Assembly (NCBI GenBank): GCA_949825065.1
Contig: OX463849.1
Coordinates: 6,510,001-6,574,000, forward strand
Direction of reading: 5' to 3'
DNA length: 64,000 bases
Source: Odontocerum albicorne
Taxonomy: Eukaryota; Arthropoda; Insecta; Trichoptera; Odontoceridae
Positions 31,647 to 41,604 of the stretch are shown in pieces. How positions within the stretch are numbered: the first letter of the stretch is position 1; every line of letters begins with the position of its first letter. A model generated the notes under the pieces. It was given only the letters and a program-made list of their open reading frames with translations, made no database searches and was not told where the DNA came from. The translations under genes and the position numbers were made by a program.

Positions 31647-34367
31647 TTAAAGAGGGGGGGGGGTCGGGGGGATGTTTCGCAATATTGATTTCGGACGAGT
31701 GTGTCTGTAACTGGTGTTCGCGTTGTAGTTATCTAAGGATTTTATGACTGGGTTGGGATGACGGGATATAGAGCTGTAGAACCTTTCGACCAGAGCGCGC
31801 ATATGTTCGGGGGTAGTATGTAGTTTGGTATCTGCGTGGAGTCTTGAATTACGGACGATGTAGGGTGCTTTTAAAATTATGCGGAGGGCTTTGTTTTGAA
31901 TGATCTGAATGTGATGTAGCGTTGTTTTCTTCGCGTGGCCCCAGACCGGAAGGGCGTATGTCAGTTGCGGTCTGACGATCGCTTTATATAGGTGGAGTTT
32001 AGTGCGCGTGCTAAGTTTGCTGTATTTACTGATCAAGGGAAATAATGATTTGAGTGTTCCGTGAGCTTTTGATTTGATATTGAGGGCGTGTTTATGCCAC
32101 GAGAGTCTACTGTCTAATGTGAGGCCTAGGTATTTTACGTGTTTTGACCATGGGACGCTCTGGCCGAAGAGTTTAAGAGTTCTGATGGGTTTGATGTATC
32201 TGCGTGAGAAGCGGACTGCTGTGCTTTTGGTGGGATTTATTTTGATCTTCCATTTGGTGCACCAGTGCTCCACAATGGGAATGAAGTCTTGCAGTCTGTT
32301 GTGGGATACGGACTCATATTTCGATGAAGAGAGAAAGGCTGTGTTGTCAGCGTATTGCGCGGTGATACAATGTGTACGTGAAAATTGGGGCATATCGCTC
32401 GTGTATATGTTATACAGGATAGGGGACAACAGTGCACCTTGGGGCACACCTGCCAGAATGGGGCGAGGGGATGAGTTTATACCGTCTATTTTGACGGAGA
32501 AGGAGCGATTTTCAAGGAATGATGCGATGATTTGCACTAGTCTGAGGGGAATACCTGACTTGTGCAGTTTGAATATGAGTCCGTTGAGCCAGACTGTGTC
32601 GAAGGCTTTCGCCACGTCTAGTGAAAGGAGGGTCGTGAGGCCTTTGGAGCTGAAGTATTTGATGATGTGTTCTACAACGCGAAGAAGCTGATGGTTGGTA
32701 GAGTGTAATGGCCTAAATCCGTGTTGCGAATCTGGGATGATGTTACGTGAGTAAGTTTCTAACGAGAGACGTTCTAGGATTAATTTTTCGAGCACTTTAC
32801 CTAGAGTCGGGAGCAGACTGATCGGCCTGTAATTTTCAGGGATAACGTGGCTTTTACCCGGTTTAGGGAACATGATGACGTCGGCGTTTTTGAATGGGGT
32901 TGGAAAGAATTTATGTCGAAGGCAGGCATTGTAAATGGCGGTAAGGGCGTAAATGGCTTTTTTCGGAAGTTTTTTCAAGGTGAGATTATTGATTTTATCG
33001 GGGCCGGGGGCTTTTTTGTTGATGAGATTTTTTATGATAGATTGAATTTCTAACGGTGAGAAGAAGTCTGTGGTGGGGGGGGTTTGCTCATTTAATATGT
33101 CGGCAACTGCGTTGTCGACCATTATTGAGTGAGAGGGGTTAGAGAGGTCTGCATTTGGCGAGAAGATATTAGCTAGAGAGTCAGCAAAGGTCTCTGCGCG
33201 GTCGCGAGCAGAGAAAACGGGGCCATTTGGTCCTTGAAGAGAGCTGGGTCGGGAGGGCGTATTTCTAAGGCTACGCGTTAGTTTCCATTTGAGTCCATCA
33301 TTGTATTCGAGAGACTCGACGAAGTCTGACCATTTGTCATTGCGGAGTTGCTGTAGGAGGTGTTTGATTTTTTTGACTAATCTGTTGTAGTCGGTTTTGT
33401 AAGAGGGGACAGCTGTGTTTTGCCACAACTTTCTGGTTTTGTTTTTTTCCATAATCAGTATTTTGATATGTGGAGGAAGGGGAAGTTCGGGTTTATCGGC
33501 TGGTCTCTCTTTTGAAGAGGATGTGAGAGCGGATTTGATGGTGGTTGTGAAGTCATTTATAGCGGCGTCTATGGAGTTCGTGTCGGGGAAGGTTGTCGGT
33601 ATTTTGATGCTGCTGTCGACGTTAATAGCAAAATCGCTCCACGAGGTGTTGTGTCGCGGAGGGGCTGAGGGCGAGAACGGTGGTAAGCCATCCGTCAATT
33701 GAAGTAATACCGGGTAGTGATCGGATTGAAGCTGGTGAACAGTCGTGAGATCTGTTTGATAGAGAATGTCGTTATGGACAATGATGTCGATGACATCAGG
33801 GCGATGATTGTCTATTAGTGGATAGAGGGTGGGAGACGTGGGTCCTTCCACGAAGTATCTTTTCCGGGAGGAGATTTCGTCAAGTTTATTACCGTGAGTG
33901 TTGGAAGTGCGGCTGTGCCAGAAGGGGTGTTTAGCATTTAGATCTCCCGCCATGATGGTGGGGATATTATCTGCGAGGAATGAGTCCAATTCAGACTCGA
34001 CAAGTGGGGAGGTAGGTGGAAGATAAGTCGCGCAAAGTTTAAGAGGGCCGTGATTGGCGGTGTTCACCACTACGCATGTGGATTCTATGTTGACGGTGGA
34101 AGGGGAGGGGATGTGGCAGTGGTCTATTGTGCTTTTGATGAGAGTTGCGGTGCCGCCTTTTCTGCCGATGAGGCGGTCGTCTCTGTAGCAGTAGTAGTTA
34201 CGGATGCTGTAACGGTAGCTCGGTTTGAGATGCGTTTCCGTTATCAGCAACACGTCCAGGTTGTGCTCGAGAAGGAAATCCTCGACCTCTTGTTTATGTG
34301 TTCTGAGGGAACCGTTTGCATTCCAGAAGGCGGCGGATATATGGGATGGTTTATAGGTGCGAGCCAT
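31647..34367 (-). CDS. Jockey-clade LINE ORF2: endonuclease / reverse transcriptase with YADN active site
   Basis: A 906-codon intact frame. Residues 1-225 form an apurinic-type (EEP) endonuclease with all expected residues: N16/N18, ITETHL with E44, GDLNAKH with D142/N144, DVIDI with D194, and SDH 215-217. Residues ~450-760 form the reverse transcriptase: APGPD 453, NYRPISLLP, DVAKAFD with D584, GVPQGALLSP 640-649. The catalytic box is Y672-A-D-N675 instead of YADD (GAC AAC read on the minus strand), so a metal-binding Asp is lost and RT activity is predicted dead. The tail has LYKAIVRPQLTYALPVWG as in jockey-type LINEs. The ATG lies just downstream of ORF1 and probably overlapped its original end. 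The stop sits beside a C10 run. Length is normal for the clade. Confidence 0.93.
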   Translation of the reverse strand: MARTYKPSHISAAFWNANGSLRTHKQEVEDFLLEHNLDVLLITETHLKPSYRYSIRNYYCYRDDRLIGRKGGTATLIKSTIDHCHIPSPSTVNIESTCVVVNTANHGPLKLCATYLPPTSPLVESELDSFLADNIPTIMAGDLNAKHPFWHSRTSNTHGNKLDEISSRKRYFVEGPTSPTLYPLIDNHRPDVIDIIVHNDILYQTDLTTVHQLQSDHYPVLLQLTDGLPPFSPSAPPRHNTSWSDFAINVDSSIKIPTTFPDTNSIDAAINDFTTTIKSALTSSSKERPADKPELPLPPHIKILIMEKNKTRKLWQNTAVPSYKTDYNRLVKKIKHLLQQLRNDKWSDFVESLEYNDGLKWKLTRSLRNTPSRPSSLQGPNGPVFSARDRAETFADSLANIFSPNADLSNPSHSIMVDNAVADILNEQTPPTTDFFSPLEIQSIIKNLINKKAPGPDKINNLTLKKLPKKAIYALTAIYNACLRHKFFPTPFKNADVIMFPKPGKSHVIPENYRPISLLPTLGKVLEKLILERLSLETYSRNIIPDSQHGFRPLHSTNHQLLRVVEHIIKYFSSKGLTTLLSLDVAKAFDTVWLNGLIFKLHKSGIPLRLVQIIASFLENRSFSVKIDGINSSPRPILAGVPQGALLSPILYNIYTSDMPQFSRTHCITAQYADNTAFLSSSKYESVSHNRLQDFIPIVEHWCTKWKIKINPTKSTAVRFSRRYIKPIRTLKLFGQSVPWSKHVKYLGLTLDSRLSWHKHALNIKSKAHGTLKSLFPLISKYSKLSTRTKLHLYKAIVRPQLTYALPVWGHAKKTTLHHIQIIQNKALRIILKAPYIVRNSRLHADTKLHTTPEHMRALVERFYSSISRHPNPVIKSLDNYNANTSYRHTRPKSILRNIPPTPPPL

Positions 34368-34424
34368 GTTCTTGGATGTAGTTGAGGAGGTTCATGGCTT
34401 CGGTGATGGCTGATTTTAAGTTAT

Positions 34425-36005
34425 TCAAAATGAGATCGCGATTTGGGGGGGGGGGGGGGGGGCGGCGGGCAATATGTAGTTTTGGGGTGTAGATGTTGAT
34501 AATAGGGGGCGATTAGTTGCGACGTTCGCGTATGACGCGTTGGAAGTGACTGGTTTCGATGCACTCTGGGGGGCGTTGGGGAATCGCCGTGTGGCGTTGT
34601 TTGCCGAGGAGGCGTTCGATAAGGGGGCGTTGGTGGATGGGCGTTGGTAGATGCCATCCATGAGGGGGCGTAAGGGCTGCGGGGTCTGGAAGTGGTGGTG
34701 GGGAGCGATTGAAGGGAGGTTGCTCTTGGGGAAGCGTGGGCAGCCTCTGAAGTTGGCCGTGTGTGGGCCTCCGCAGTTACAGCAGGTGGCGGGAGTGTCC
34801 GCGGGCTTCTTGCATTCAGATGTGTGATGCGTTCTACCGCATTTCACACAGTTGGCTGGGGCGTGGCAGTTGCCGGCGGAATGGGCGAACTGTTGGCATC
34901 GATGACACTGGCCCATGCCTTTGCGCTTGTTCAGCTCCTCCACTGTGACTCGAATATCGAGTACACCGTGGAGTTCGGTGAAGATGCGCTTTGCGGAAGA
35001 GTCCCTTTTCATCTTGACGATGACCATGGGGAGTTCCACTCGATTCCGGTTTTTCATGCGATACACATTTAAAACCGGATAATCGAGTGATTTGAGTTCA
35101 TCTGAAATGTCCTCGACGCTGATAGGGGTCGGTAGGCCGCGGATGACGGCTAGCAGGGGCTTCTCGCTCTCCAAATGGAAAGAGTGGTATGGAATGGCGA
35201 GAGAATCGGTAATGTGGACTAGGGAGCGGTAGGCCTCTACGGTTTCAGTGGTGATTTTAAGATCACCATTGGGCTGCACCTTCGAGGAGAAGTGAATGTT
35301 TTGAGACCTGAGTTTAGCTCTCAGGTCTCCATATTTGGCGGAATTGTGAAGTACGATGGGGGGGATGCGGTTTTTGATCTGAAGTAGAGGTCGTGAGTCA
35401 TTATTTAGAGGTGGAGCGGGGGCTGCGGGATGAGGAGGGCTGAGTGGGCCTCTCATTTTTTTGCTGGTTTGGGCCACGGTGGCACCAGCTGGCTTCGGGT
35501 CTGATTGGGGGCAGACGAGGGGGGGGCTTTCTTGGGATTGAAGAGCCCTTTTACGGTTTTTGGCAACAGATTGCCAGTCCATTTCTGGAATATCCGGAAT
35601 GATAATTATTGGCGGGGAAAGTGGGGAGTCAAAAGTGGGGGTGGGGCGCGGCGGTGTTGTGATAGGGATAGGGACCACTGACAAGACAGTGGGTGAAATA
35701 GATGGAGGGTTTTTGGCCTCAATCGAGACCTCACCTTTATTGAAGAGTTCACGAAGAAGTTTTACCATCTTCATTGTCTCTTTTTTGGATGTGGTCTCCA
35801 TCTTGAAGAGCTCGAAGGCTTCCTCGAAAGTGGAGATGGTCAGATCAGGGGATGTTGAGCGGTCCGGGGACTTAGCGAGGTCTGGTATAGGCGAGGTCAC
35901 GGGGACGGATGCGGGCGTTTCGGTTGGTTCGGAACTAGTTTTTCTAATAATGATGCGTGGAGTTTTAATGATGAAGTTCGGTTTGACGGATTTGACGGAC
36001 TTCAT
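34425..36005 (-). CDS. Jockey-clade LINE ORF1: gag-like zinc-knuckle protein, C-terminus frameshifted
   Basis: A 526-codon frame with a Ser/Pro-rich N-terminus, a predicted RNA-binding middle (about 205-355) and three retroviral-type knuckles at C367-C380 (CX2CX4HX4C), C386-C398 and C408-C422. This is the standard nucleic-acid chaperone layout of jockey-clade ORF1. Near the 3' end an 18-C run (G run on plus, about 34444-34461) precedes a stop reading QIAISF. A different frame after the run is open as NLKSAITEAMNLLNYIQE and ends at a TAA about 34354, overlapping the ORF2 start. The run has therefore probably slipped (or been miscalled), truncating the natural C-terminus. ORF1 and ORF2 would be co-transcribed. 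Confidence 0.88.
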   Translation of the reverse strand: MKSVKSVKPNFIIKTPRIIIRKTSSEPTETPASVPVTSPIPDLAKSPDRSTSPDLTISTFEEAFELFKMETTSKKETMKMVKLLRELFNKGEVSIEAKNPPSISPTVLSVVPIPITTPPRPTPTFDSPLSPPIIIIPDIPEMDWQSVAKNRKRALQSQESPPLVCPQSDPKPAGATVAQTSKKMRGPLSPPHPAAPAPPLNNDSRPLLQIKNRIPPIVLHNSAKYGDLRAKLRSQNIHFSSKVQPNGDLKITTETVEAYRSLVHITDSLAIPYHSFHLESEKPLLAVIRGLPTPISVEDISDELKSLDYPVLNVYRMKNRNRVELPMVIVKMKRDSSAKRIFTELHGVLDIRVTVEELNKRKGMGQCHRCQQFAHSAGNCHAPANCVKCGRTHHTSECKKPADTPATCCNCGGPHTANFRGCPRFPKSNLPSIAPHHHFQTPQPLRPLMDGIYQRPSTNAPLSNASSANNATRRFPNAPQSASKPVTSNASYANVATNRPLLSTSTPQNYILPAAPPPPPQIAISF

Positions 36006-36180
36006 GGCTGCTTAATAGGAGGAATTGAACAAATAGAAAGAATAATTGTGGACAATAAAAAGTAGGATATAGCTGTGGAAAAAATAAATATAATTGTGTA
36101 ATGAGTAGAAACACAAACAGTGATAAATAAAGAATTAAAGTTTTGATGAGTAATGTGAAATATGAAATGAAGATAGGATG
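36006..36180 (-). mobile_element. Presumed 5' UTR of the jockey-clade LINE
   Basis: Purine-rich AT sequence upstream of the ORF1 ATG with no other feature. The 5' boundary is not visible. Jockey-type elements usually carry an internal promoter here, but no motif is certain. Confidence 0.3.
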
Positions 36181-36950
36181 GGGAGAGCTGTCAACCTTTT
36201 CAGATCTTCAACTCTGCCCTCGGAGTGTAAAAGGGTAAGAAGGATAGTAACAGTCAGTGGCTTACTTGATGAAGAAGAAGAAATTTTGGCATCGACCAGC
36301 ACTCGGAACAAATTATGTCACCAAGAATTTGTGGAGGCCGGCTCCTTATCACGAGTTAATATAAAAAATAAACCGATTTGATCTAAATAGCTGTCTGGGA
36401 CGAGTGGAATGTCAATTTAATGTTTGTTGTTTGTGCACATGCGAGGCCGGGAACGACACTTGTTATCGCTGTTTTAGCGACGATGCGCGGAAAGTATGCG
36501 CACTGGCAAAAACGGCGACGGTGAACTTTAAGCGACACTATATGAAGAATCGTGTATTGTACTTGTTCGTTAGCAACGGATTGCAGTGAGATCGCGTTAT
36601 GTTAGCAACAAGCGACTGCTCTGTAGCAGATCCGTGACTGAACTGTTAAAAAAGCTTAAGTTTCTTTGATTACGCTATTTTTGTAACTGTGCTAACGTTA
36701 CAGTATTTCTTCAATTGGTTTTAAGTCAAAAATATTTTCAAGTAACGAGATAACAATGTAAAAAAACTATAATATAAAATTTCCATAATATCCCTCTGCT
36801 TAATATGTTTCCAATTTAAAATACTCCCCTGTCTTAAAGATTCACACCCACTTTCACATATTTTTTCCATGCCCCATTCACCATTGTATTACATCTCTCC
36901 CCACTTCACTCCCCTACCTCACTTCTTTTATATTAGGTTGTTTACACTTG
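36181..36950. other. Unassigned; possible LTR-like fragment
   Basis: 36200-36600 is less AT-rich. On the minus strand GGAGCCGGCCTCCACA is followed by AATTCTTGGTGACATAA, reminiscent of an LTR end plus primer-binding site, but no TG start or partner LTR was found. The rest is A/T-rich and featureless. Confidence 0.25.
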
Positions 36951-36959
36951 TACAGAATA

Positions 36960-37065
36960 TATTTTAGCAACTTAGTTTATATTCACCTGACGAAGAAGAC
37001 GGTGGACTTCGAAACTAGTTGTGAACCTAAAATAAACCTGTGGTGAACACAAAAATATAAAATAA
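36960..37065 (+). ncRNA. Hammerhead-ribozyme-like motif in a retroelement 3' end
   Basis: Order on the plus strand: TTCAC (36982-36986), core CTGACGA (36987-36993), one A, stem GAAG/CTTC closed by the loop ACGGTGGA (36995-37010), core GAA (37011-37013), palindromic ACTAGT (37014-37019), T, then GTGAA (37021-37025) pairing perfectly with TTCAC. This matches a type I hammerhead with minimal stem III, with cleavage expected after T37020. The unpaired A before stem II is a deviation. AATAAACCTGTGGTGAACAC follows, as in a retroelement tail. Penelope-like elements and retrozymes are known to carry such motifs. Confidence 0.5.
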
Positions 37066-37299
37066 GTTTTTTATTTTACTTATTTTTTTCCTTTTATGTA
37101 AAAAATGGCACCTCAAAGTGAAACTATAATCTTTTCGAAGATTCATGAAATAAAAAAACTTAATCATATTTTTTTTCAAAAGCAATGCATTGAATTTAAA
37201 ATAAAACTAATGATTTAAAACTGCATCTGGAAGTTGGTTTGATACATAATAAACTTGAACATTATTTGTGATTTCACAAGGCATGGTCCACATGGCGAA

Positions 37300-37500
37300 A
37301 GTTCTCAGCTATTAATTGAGATAAAAAGCTGGGAGAAGAGTTATGTGTTAAACAAGCGCAAAACAGATTCGAACAAAGTTATAATCAAATTTATGAGCGG
37401 AACATTATGAAGTGAAGCATGGTTTATACAATTACTCCGAGCTAATTGGGATTTGTTCGCTTTTAGAGGTAAAAATTATTAAAAAATCAGTTGAACCACT
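37300..37500 (+). repeat. Old dispersed repeat, pair member 1 (with 40165-40395)
   Basis: AGCTATTAATTGAGATAAAAAGC, CAAATTTATGAGCGGAACATT and CTAATTGGGATTTGTTCGC align in order with the second copy, with many substitutions. No coding potential; class unknown. Confidence 0.6.
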
Positions 37501-37734
37501 GACAGCACACGCGGGCAAAAGCGAGAAATTTTGAAGAGGGTTTGAAAATAAAACATTAAATGCAAACATTGAAATTCTGATGATCTGGTTGGTTTGATTA
37601 ACTAAATTGAAGAACATTGCAAATAAAAAAAATGTTCATTTCACTGTTTTTGTTGTAACTGAAGATCGAATCTAAAATAGCATATTTTCATAATATTAAA
37701 TATTAAACTTTGTAAAACGTAGAATCTTGGCTTC

Positions 37735-37870
37735 AACTAACGACCGTGGTCTAACGGATAACATTCACGCTAAGCAAACGGGCGCTTCAGGTTCAATTTC
37801 TAACGAATTTACTTCCGGGCTGGTTTTTTTCTAAAGCCATTAAGTATCAGAATTTGTGTCTTCTGATACA
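37735..37870 (+). mobile_element. SINE family B-like, tRNA head
   Basis: CCGTGGTCTAACGGATAAC (A box) and CAGGTTCAATTTCTAACG (B box) spaced about 45 nt apart, then a TTTTTTT tract. The 3' stem-loop module is not evident. Confidence 0.5.
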
Positions 37871-37914
37871 TATCATACATTCAAATAGCGTTATTAAGCT
37901 AAACTCTGCTAACG

Positions 37915-38115
37915 AAAAGCTGCGGCAGATTAAAACCTGTCCAAAGTCTTGGAAGTAAAGCTTATTGACATAGAAACACTGGGTTTGATCTCTCAAGACT
38001 ATTTACTTGCTGAAGTGCAAAAATTTACACCTAATTAAAAAAATACACCCATCAACGTCTTTTATCCAGATTACGCCTGATAATCAAACTCGATCACGAT
38101 GGATGGATTTTCGCA
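37915..38115 (+). repeat. Old dispersed repeat, pair member 1 (with 54320-54540)
   Basis: GCGGCAGATTAAAACCTG, ACTGGGTTTGATCTCTCAA, TTGCTGAAGTGCAAAAATTT and CAAACTCGATCACGATG match the order GGCAGATTAAAATCTG, CTGGGTTTAATCTATCAA, GCTGAGCTGCAAAAGTTT and CATACTCGATCAAGA of the other copy. Class unknown. Confidence 0.6.
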
Positions 38116-38124
38116 TATACACAA

Positions 38125-38222
38125 TGAAATACTAAAAAAATAGCATACATGACTCGACTCACAAAAATAGCATACATGACTCTACTCACAAAATAGCATA
38201 CATGACTCTACTCACAAAAAGA
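38125..38222. repeat. ~29-bp minisatellite, three copies
   Basis: AAAATAGCATACATGACTC plus TACTCACA repeated three times with a one-base length change. Confidence 0.85.
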
Positions 38223-38617
38223 CAGCTTGTATTGATCACACGCCAAAAATAAGAGAAAATTAAATACAGTTCACACACGAACGTTATTACGAGTATATAT
38301 ATTGTGTAAATATAGTATATTCCAAAAAGCTCAAAACGATAATCAATTTTGAGTACGGAATATATTGAAATAAAGTAGTAGAATAAAATATCAATAATAA
38401 AAATTTCTTTAGTCGTAAAAAGAGCTTTTGTGTTTTATAAGAAGCAGAAAAACCTGTACCTGGGATTAATGTAATAAGGGGAATTTATTTCCTGAATATT
38501 AGTAAAGATGGACGGACGATCCCAAATAAAACAGTGGTGAATACAATCAAAGAGAAAAAAAAATTGTTTTATTTATTTTACTAAAAATTTATAAGAAATG
38601 TTTTGTTGAATATAATA

Positions 38618-38850
38618 ATATACACGTTTATTAATAACCAAACAAAATAATACAAGAAAAAATGTACATTCATATCGATTTCATAGAATTCATGTAAGAA
38701 ACAGGGTATATCAGATGCTATCAAAAGGTCTCCCGATCAGACATTACCCCAAGGGAAAGAAGCAAAAAAAAGGGTCATCATAGATATTTTTCAACCCGCA
38801 CCTCTACATTTTATAAAAAAATCACAGAGAAATACAAAAGTATATAACAT
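38618..38850 (-). mobile_element. AATAAACCTAT-tail retroelement 3' end, diverged copy 5
   Basis: CACGTTTATTAATAACCAAAC, GATGCTATCAAAAGGTC and a CAACCCGCACC block follow the order of copies 1-3, with considerable divergence. The orientation is the same. Confidence 0.4.
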
Positions 38851-38989
38851 TTGTTCAAATAACACCCAAAGCTGGCAGAATCTCATAATGTCCTCATGGA
38901 ACAGTCTAGAGATGCGAAAAATACAAAAGGTTACGCTCAGAACAAATGAAATGAAAACTCTCAGAGACATTGCAGGCAAAATACTACGA

Positions 38990-39170
38990 AGTAGAGTAAA
39001 TCATAGAAAATATTGTGAGATGGAGTAAAAATTGCAGAAGACACTAGCGAGGCCATATTGAAGAAGTAAATAACATTAGAATCTGGCAACGATCAAACGT
39101 GGCAACGATTAAAATGTTCACTGGTAGTCATCCTCTTGGAAGACCTCCAAATAGATAGGACGATAGCTGT
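38990..39170 (+). pseudogene. LINE ORF2 tail fragment
   Basis: Plus-strand translation across one stop gives NCRRH*RGHIEEVNNIRIWQ, then MFTGSHPLGRPPNR*DD. This is the 'W-x-G-H-I ... G-x-R-x-x-G-R-P-x-x-R-W-x-D' tail pattern. Interrupted and 5'-truncated. Confidence 0.45.
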
Positions 39171-39254
39171 GAGTTAACACCCTAAGAGAGGCAGACCTGA
39201 TGATAACACATTATTCGTCTTACTTAAGAGAAAGTAGAATTTTTTGCCTACTGG

Positions 39255-39830
39255 TTCAGTGGCAGGACGTGGTTAAATACCTCAGCTTACACTCCGACCG
39301 GTGACTGATGTGGAAAACCCATCTGAATACCATCAAACAGAAGGGTCATAAGGGCATAGGGGCTATCAGTTCGATATTTCATCGACGCAGCTTCTTTTCA
39401 CCCATAAATAAGCTCTTCCTCTATAAAACCCTTATTCGTCCTATCTTGACCTATGCTGCACCCGTTTGGGGTAGTGTGAGCAACACGGATCACCTGAAAC
39501 TCCAGAGAGTGCAGAACAAGGCATTCAAGATATCTTTTAACACCCATCCCAGAACAAACCTTACCCGACTTCACGCCGAACAGCGAGAAGAAACCCTAAA
39601 ACACCATATCCTCGCGTGGACCGTGAAGTTCTAATAATAAAAGTCAACAAAATCACAGCAATCCCTTAGTCGCTGCTCTGGGGGCTTACGAGAGTAAATC
39701 CGACCTACCCTTCCGTTATAAGCACAAGCTCCCGAAGCATTATCTGTTGCCTGACTAGTCCACCTACAGTATTAGCTGGGACGACAAAGGTCTGAGTGAA
39801 TGTGATGGAATACAAGTAGCCTGAATGAGT
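39255..39830 (+). pseudogene. 5'-truncated jockey-like LINE ORF2 C-terminus and 3' UTR
   Basis: VKYLSLHSDRRLMWKTHLN leads into LYKTLIRPILTYAAPVWGS, then LQRVQNKAFKISFN and LHAEQREETLKHHI, the same tail architecture as residues 745-850 of the ORF2 at 31647-34367. A stop follows at about 39632, with further homologous codons out of frame (YKHKLPKHYLLPD). The RT active site is missing. A minus-strand piece of the same 3' region lies at 41400-41600. Confidence 0.75.
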
Positions 39831-39834
39831 GGAC

Positions 39835-40160
39835 TTGTTCTTGCTAATTAATTAGTTTTAATAATTGTTATCTAGTTATAAGTAGTACGTAGGTGTTAAT
39901 TATTTTTAAGAATTCATATATTAAGATTATAAAAAATAAAAATAAAATGACATGTAGGAAAATAAGATTAAGTAAGTTCATAAATTAAAACATATAAATA
40001 AGATTAGTTAAGTAATAAATTTGTATATAGGTATAGCCTTGACAAATATTTGTACAATATATATTATTTTGTTTAATGATTTTTTTTTTAAACTTACATG
40101 TAGCTAAATAAGTCTAAAAAGAGTACTTTTATTTGATGGCCACTATTAAAGATCCATATA
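39835..40160. other. AT-rich stretch, no recognised feature
   Basis: Probably includes the 3' UTR end of the LINE fragment to the left (TTAATTAGTTTTAATAATTG onward); no tail or duplication is certain. Confidence 0.35.
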
Positions 40161-40164
40161 AACT

Positions 40165-40395
40165 TTATGAAAAAATTCTTCAGTTAATAATTGAGACAAA
40201 AAGCGAGTTGGAAAAGTTTCGAGTTTTAACAACCACAAAACAGATTGTGGGTAAAAGTTATTATCAAATTTATGAGTGGAACATTATAAAGTGAAGCATG
40301 TTTTCATACAACTACTTAACGTTAATTGGGATTTGTTAGTTTTCTGAGGCAGTAATTATCTAAATTATTAGACTAACCACAGACATTTTAGTTGT
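40165..40395 (+). repeat. Old dispersed repeat, pair member 2 (with 37300-37500)
   Basis: TTAATAATTGAGACAAAAAGC, CAAATTTATGAGTGGAACATT and GTTAATTGGGATTTGTTAG correspond to the first copy; direct orientation, 2.9 kb apart. Confidence 0.6.
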
Positions 40396-40849
40396 TCATG
40401 GCAAAACATAACCGGCAGACCGCGATCAGTACGGCATATCCACTCTTGATACGGTAATCTCTGGCTTAAAAATTCCTTTTGTAAATATTCAGTTGTTTGG
40501 TCTTAACTTGCTGATTTTGGCAGTCTCCGAAGTATATATAAACGGGTTGATTACTCAAACAAATATCACACATCTTCAAGTATTTCCTCAGGGAGTTGAA
40601 GGGTATTTGGGAGAACGTAGTTTATACTTACTCCTTGCTTTACGGAACCTCATTTTTATACATTTAATAATGTAATATTTAGTGAAAACATTTGCCAAAG
40701 ACTATACTAACCTGTTTAAAAAAATACAACTTAAAAATTAACCTTATTTATATATAATATCTATGAACTTATTTCATTTAAATTTTCTACATGTAATTTT
40801 TATAAAAAATGTTTAATTAAATACTGGAATGGTGAAAAACGCGATGGCA

Positions 40850-41320
40850 AAGCTGGAAAATATATAGAAGAGTAGAATTATCCCTCTCGTATTCGCAATA
40901 TTCATATATGGTGCAGAGACTTGGACTCTGAGAGCAAACGAAAAACGTAGAAAAGATGCATTTGAATTGTGATGCTGCAGAAGGGTGTTACGAATTCCAT
41001 GGATAGCAAGGCGAACTATCGCCTACATTCTCGAAGAACTGAGAATCACTGACAGACAATATGCCTTCGACGAGTCCTTCGATTATTTGGGTACATTTCT
41101 CGTGGCCATGGGGACAGTTTGGAAATGTTTATGGTTACTGGAGACGTAGAAGGACGACGCACTAGGGGAATAAGCCAAATGCATTGATCTGGCCAAGTGA
41201 GAAATGCAACTGGACTACCCTTAACAACTGCCCTTCGAGCCGGAAGTGCAGGGATGTACAGAGAAGTGTCATCGGAGGCTACCATGGAAGTCACGATGCT
41301 CGGTCATAAGCTACATGACA
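40850..41320 (+). pseudogene. LINE ORF2 tail (family c), frameshifted
   Basis: The words FIYGAETWTLRANEK, RRVLRIPWIARRT and ILEELRITDRQ appear in shifting frames. They are followed by a block like GDVEGRRTRGISQMH*SGQVR and LTTALRAGSAGM, ending near CATGACAGG. The same order is preserved on the minus strand at 54926-55306 and 61305-61560. Multiple frame breaks and stops. Confidence 0.65.
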
Positions 41321-41399
41321 GGTTGGATAAGTATTTAATTTCTTAGAAATAGGTAACTCGTACTAACTTGTAACTATTCGGAAAACGAATAATTTTACA

Positions 41400-41600
41400 A
41401 TTTATTATTTAACACGGACATGTACACTCATTCAGGTTACTTACATTTCATCACGTTCACACAGATCTTGGTCCTCCCAGCTAATACTGTAGGTGGACTA
41501 GTCAGGCAACAGATGATGCTTCGGAAGCCTGTAATTATAACGGAAGGGTAGGTCGGACTAACTCTCGTAAGCCCCCAGGGCAGCGACTAGAGGATTACTG
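41400..41600 (-). pseudogene. Jockey-like LINE 3' fragment
   Basis: The minus strand carries GGGGGCTTACGAGAGTTAG, CCTACCCTTCCGTTATAA and CCTGACTAGTCCACCTACAG, near-identical to plus-strand 39680-39770, so both derive from one LINE family. Confidence 0.75.
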
Positions 41601-41604
41601 TTGC

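Noticed and set aside
32074..32691. 205-codon plus-strand frame opposite the LINE ORF2
   Set aside because: It is the complementary shadow of the well-supported minus-strand reverse transcriptase.
36181..36600. LTR with primer-binding site on the minus strand
   Set aside because: Only a CCACA end followed by TTGGTGACAT was seen; no LTR start, partner LTR or internal coding region was found.
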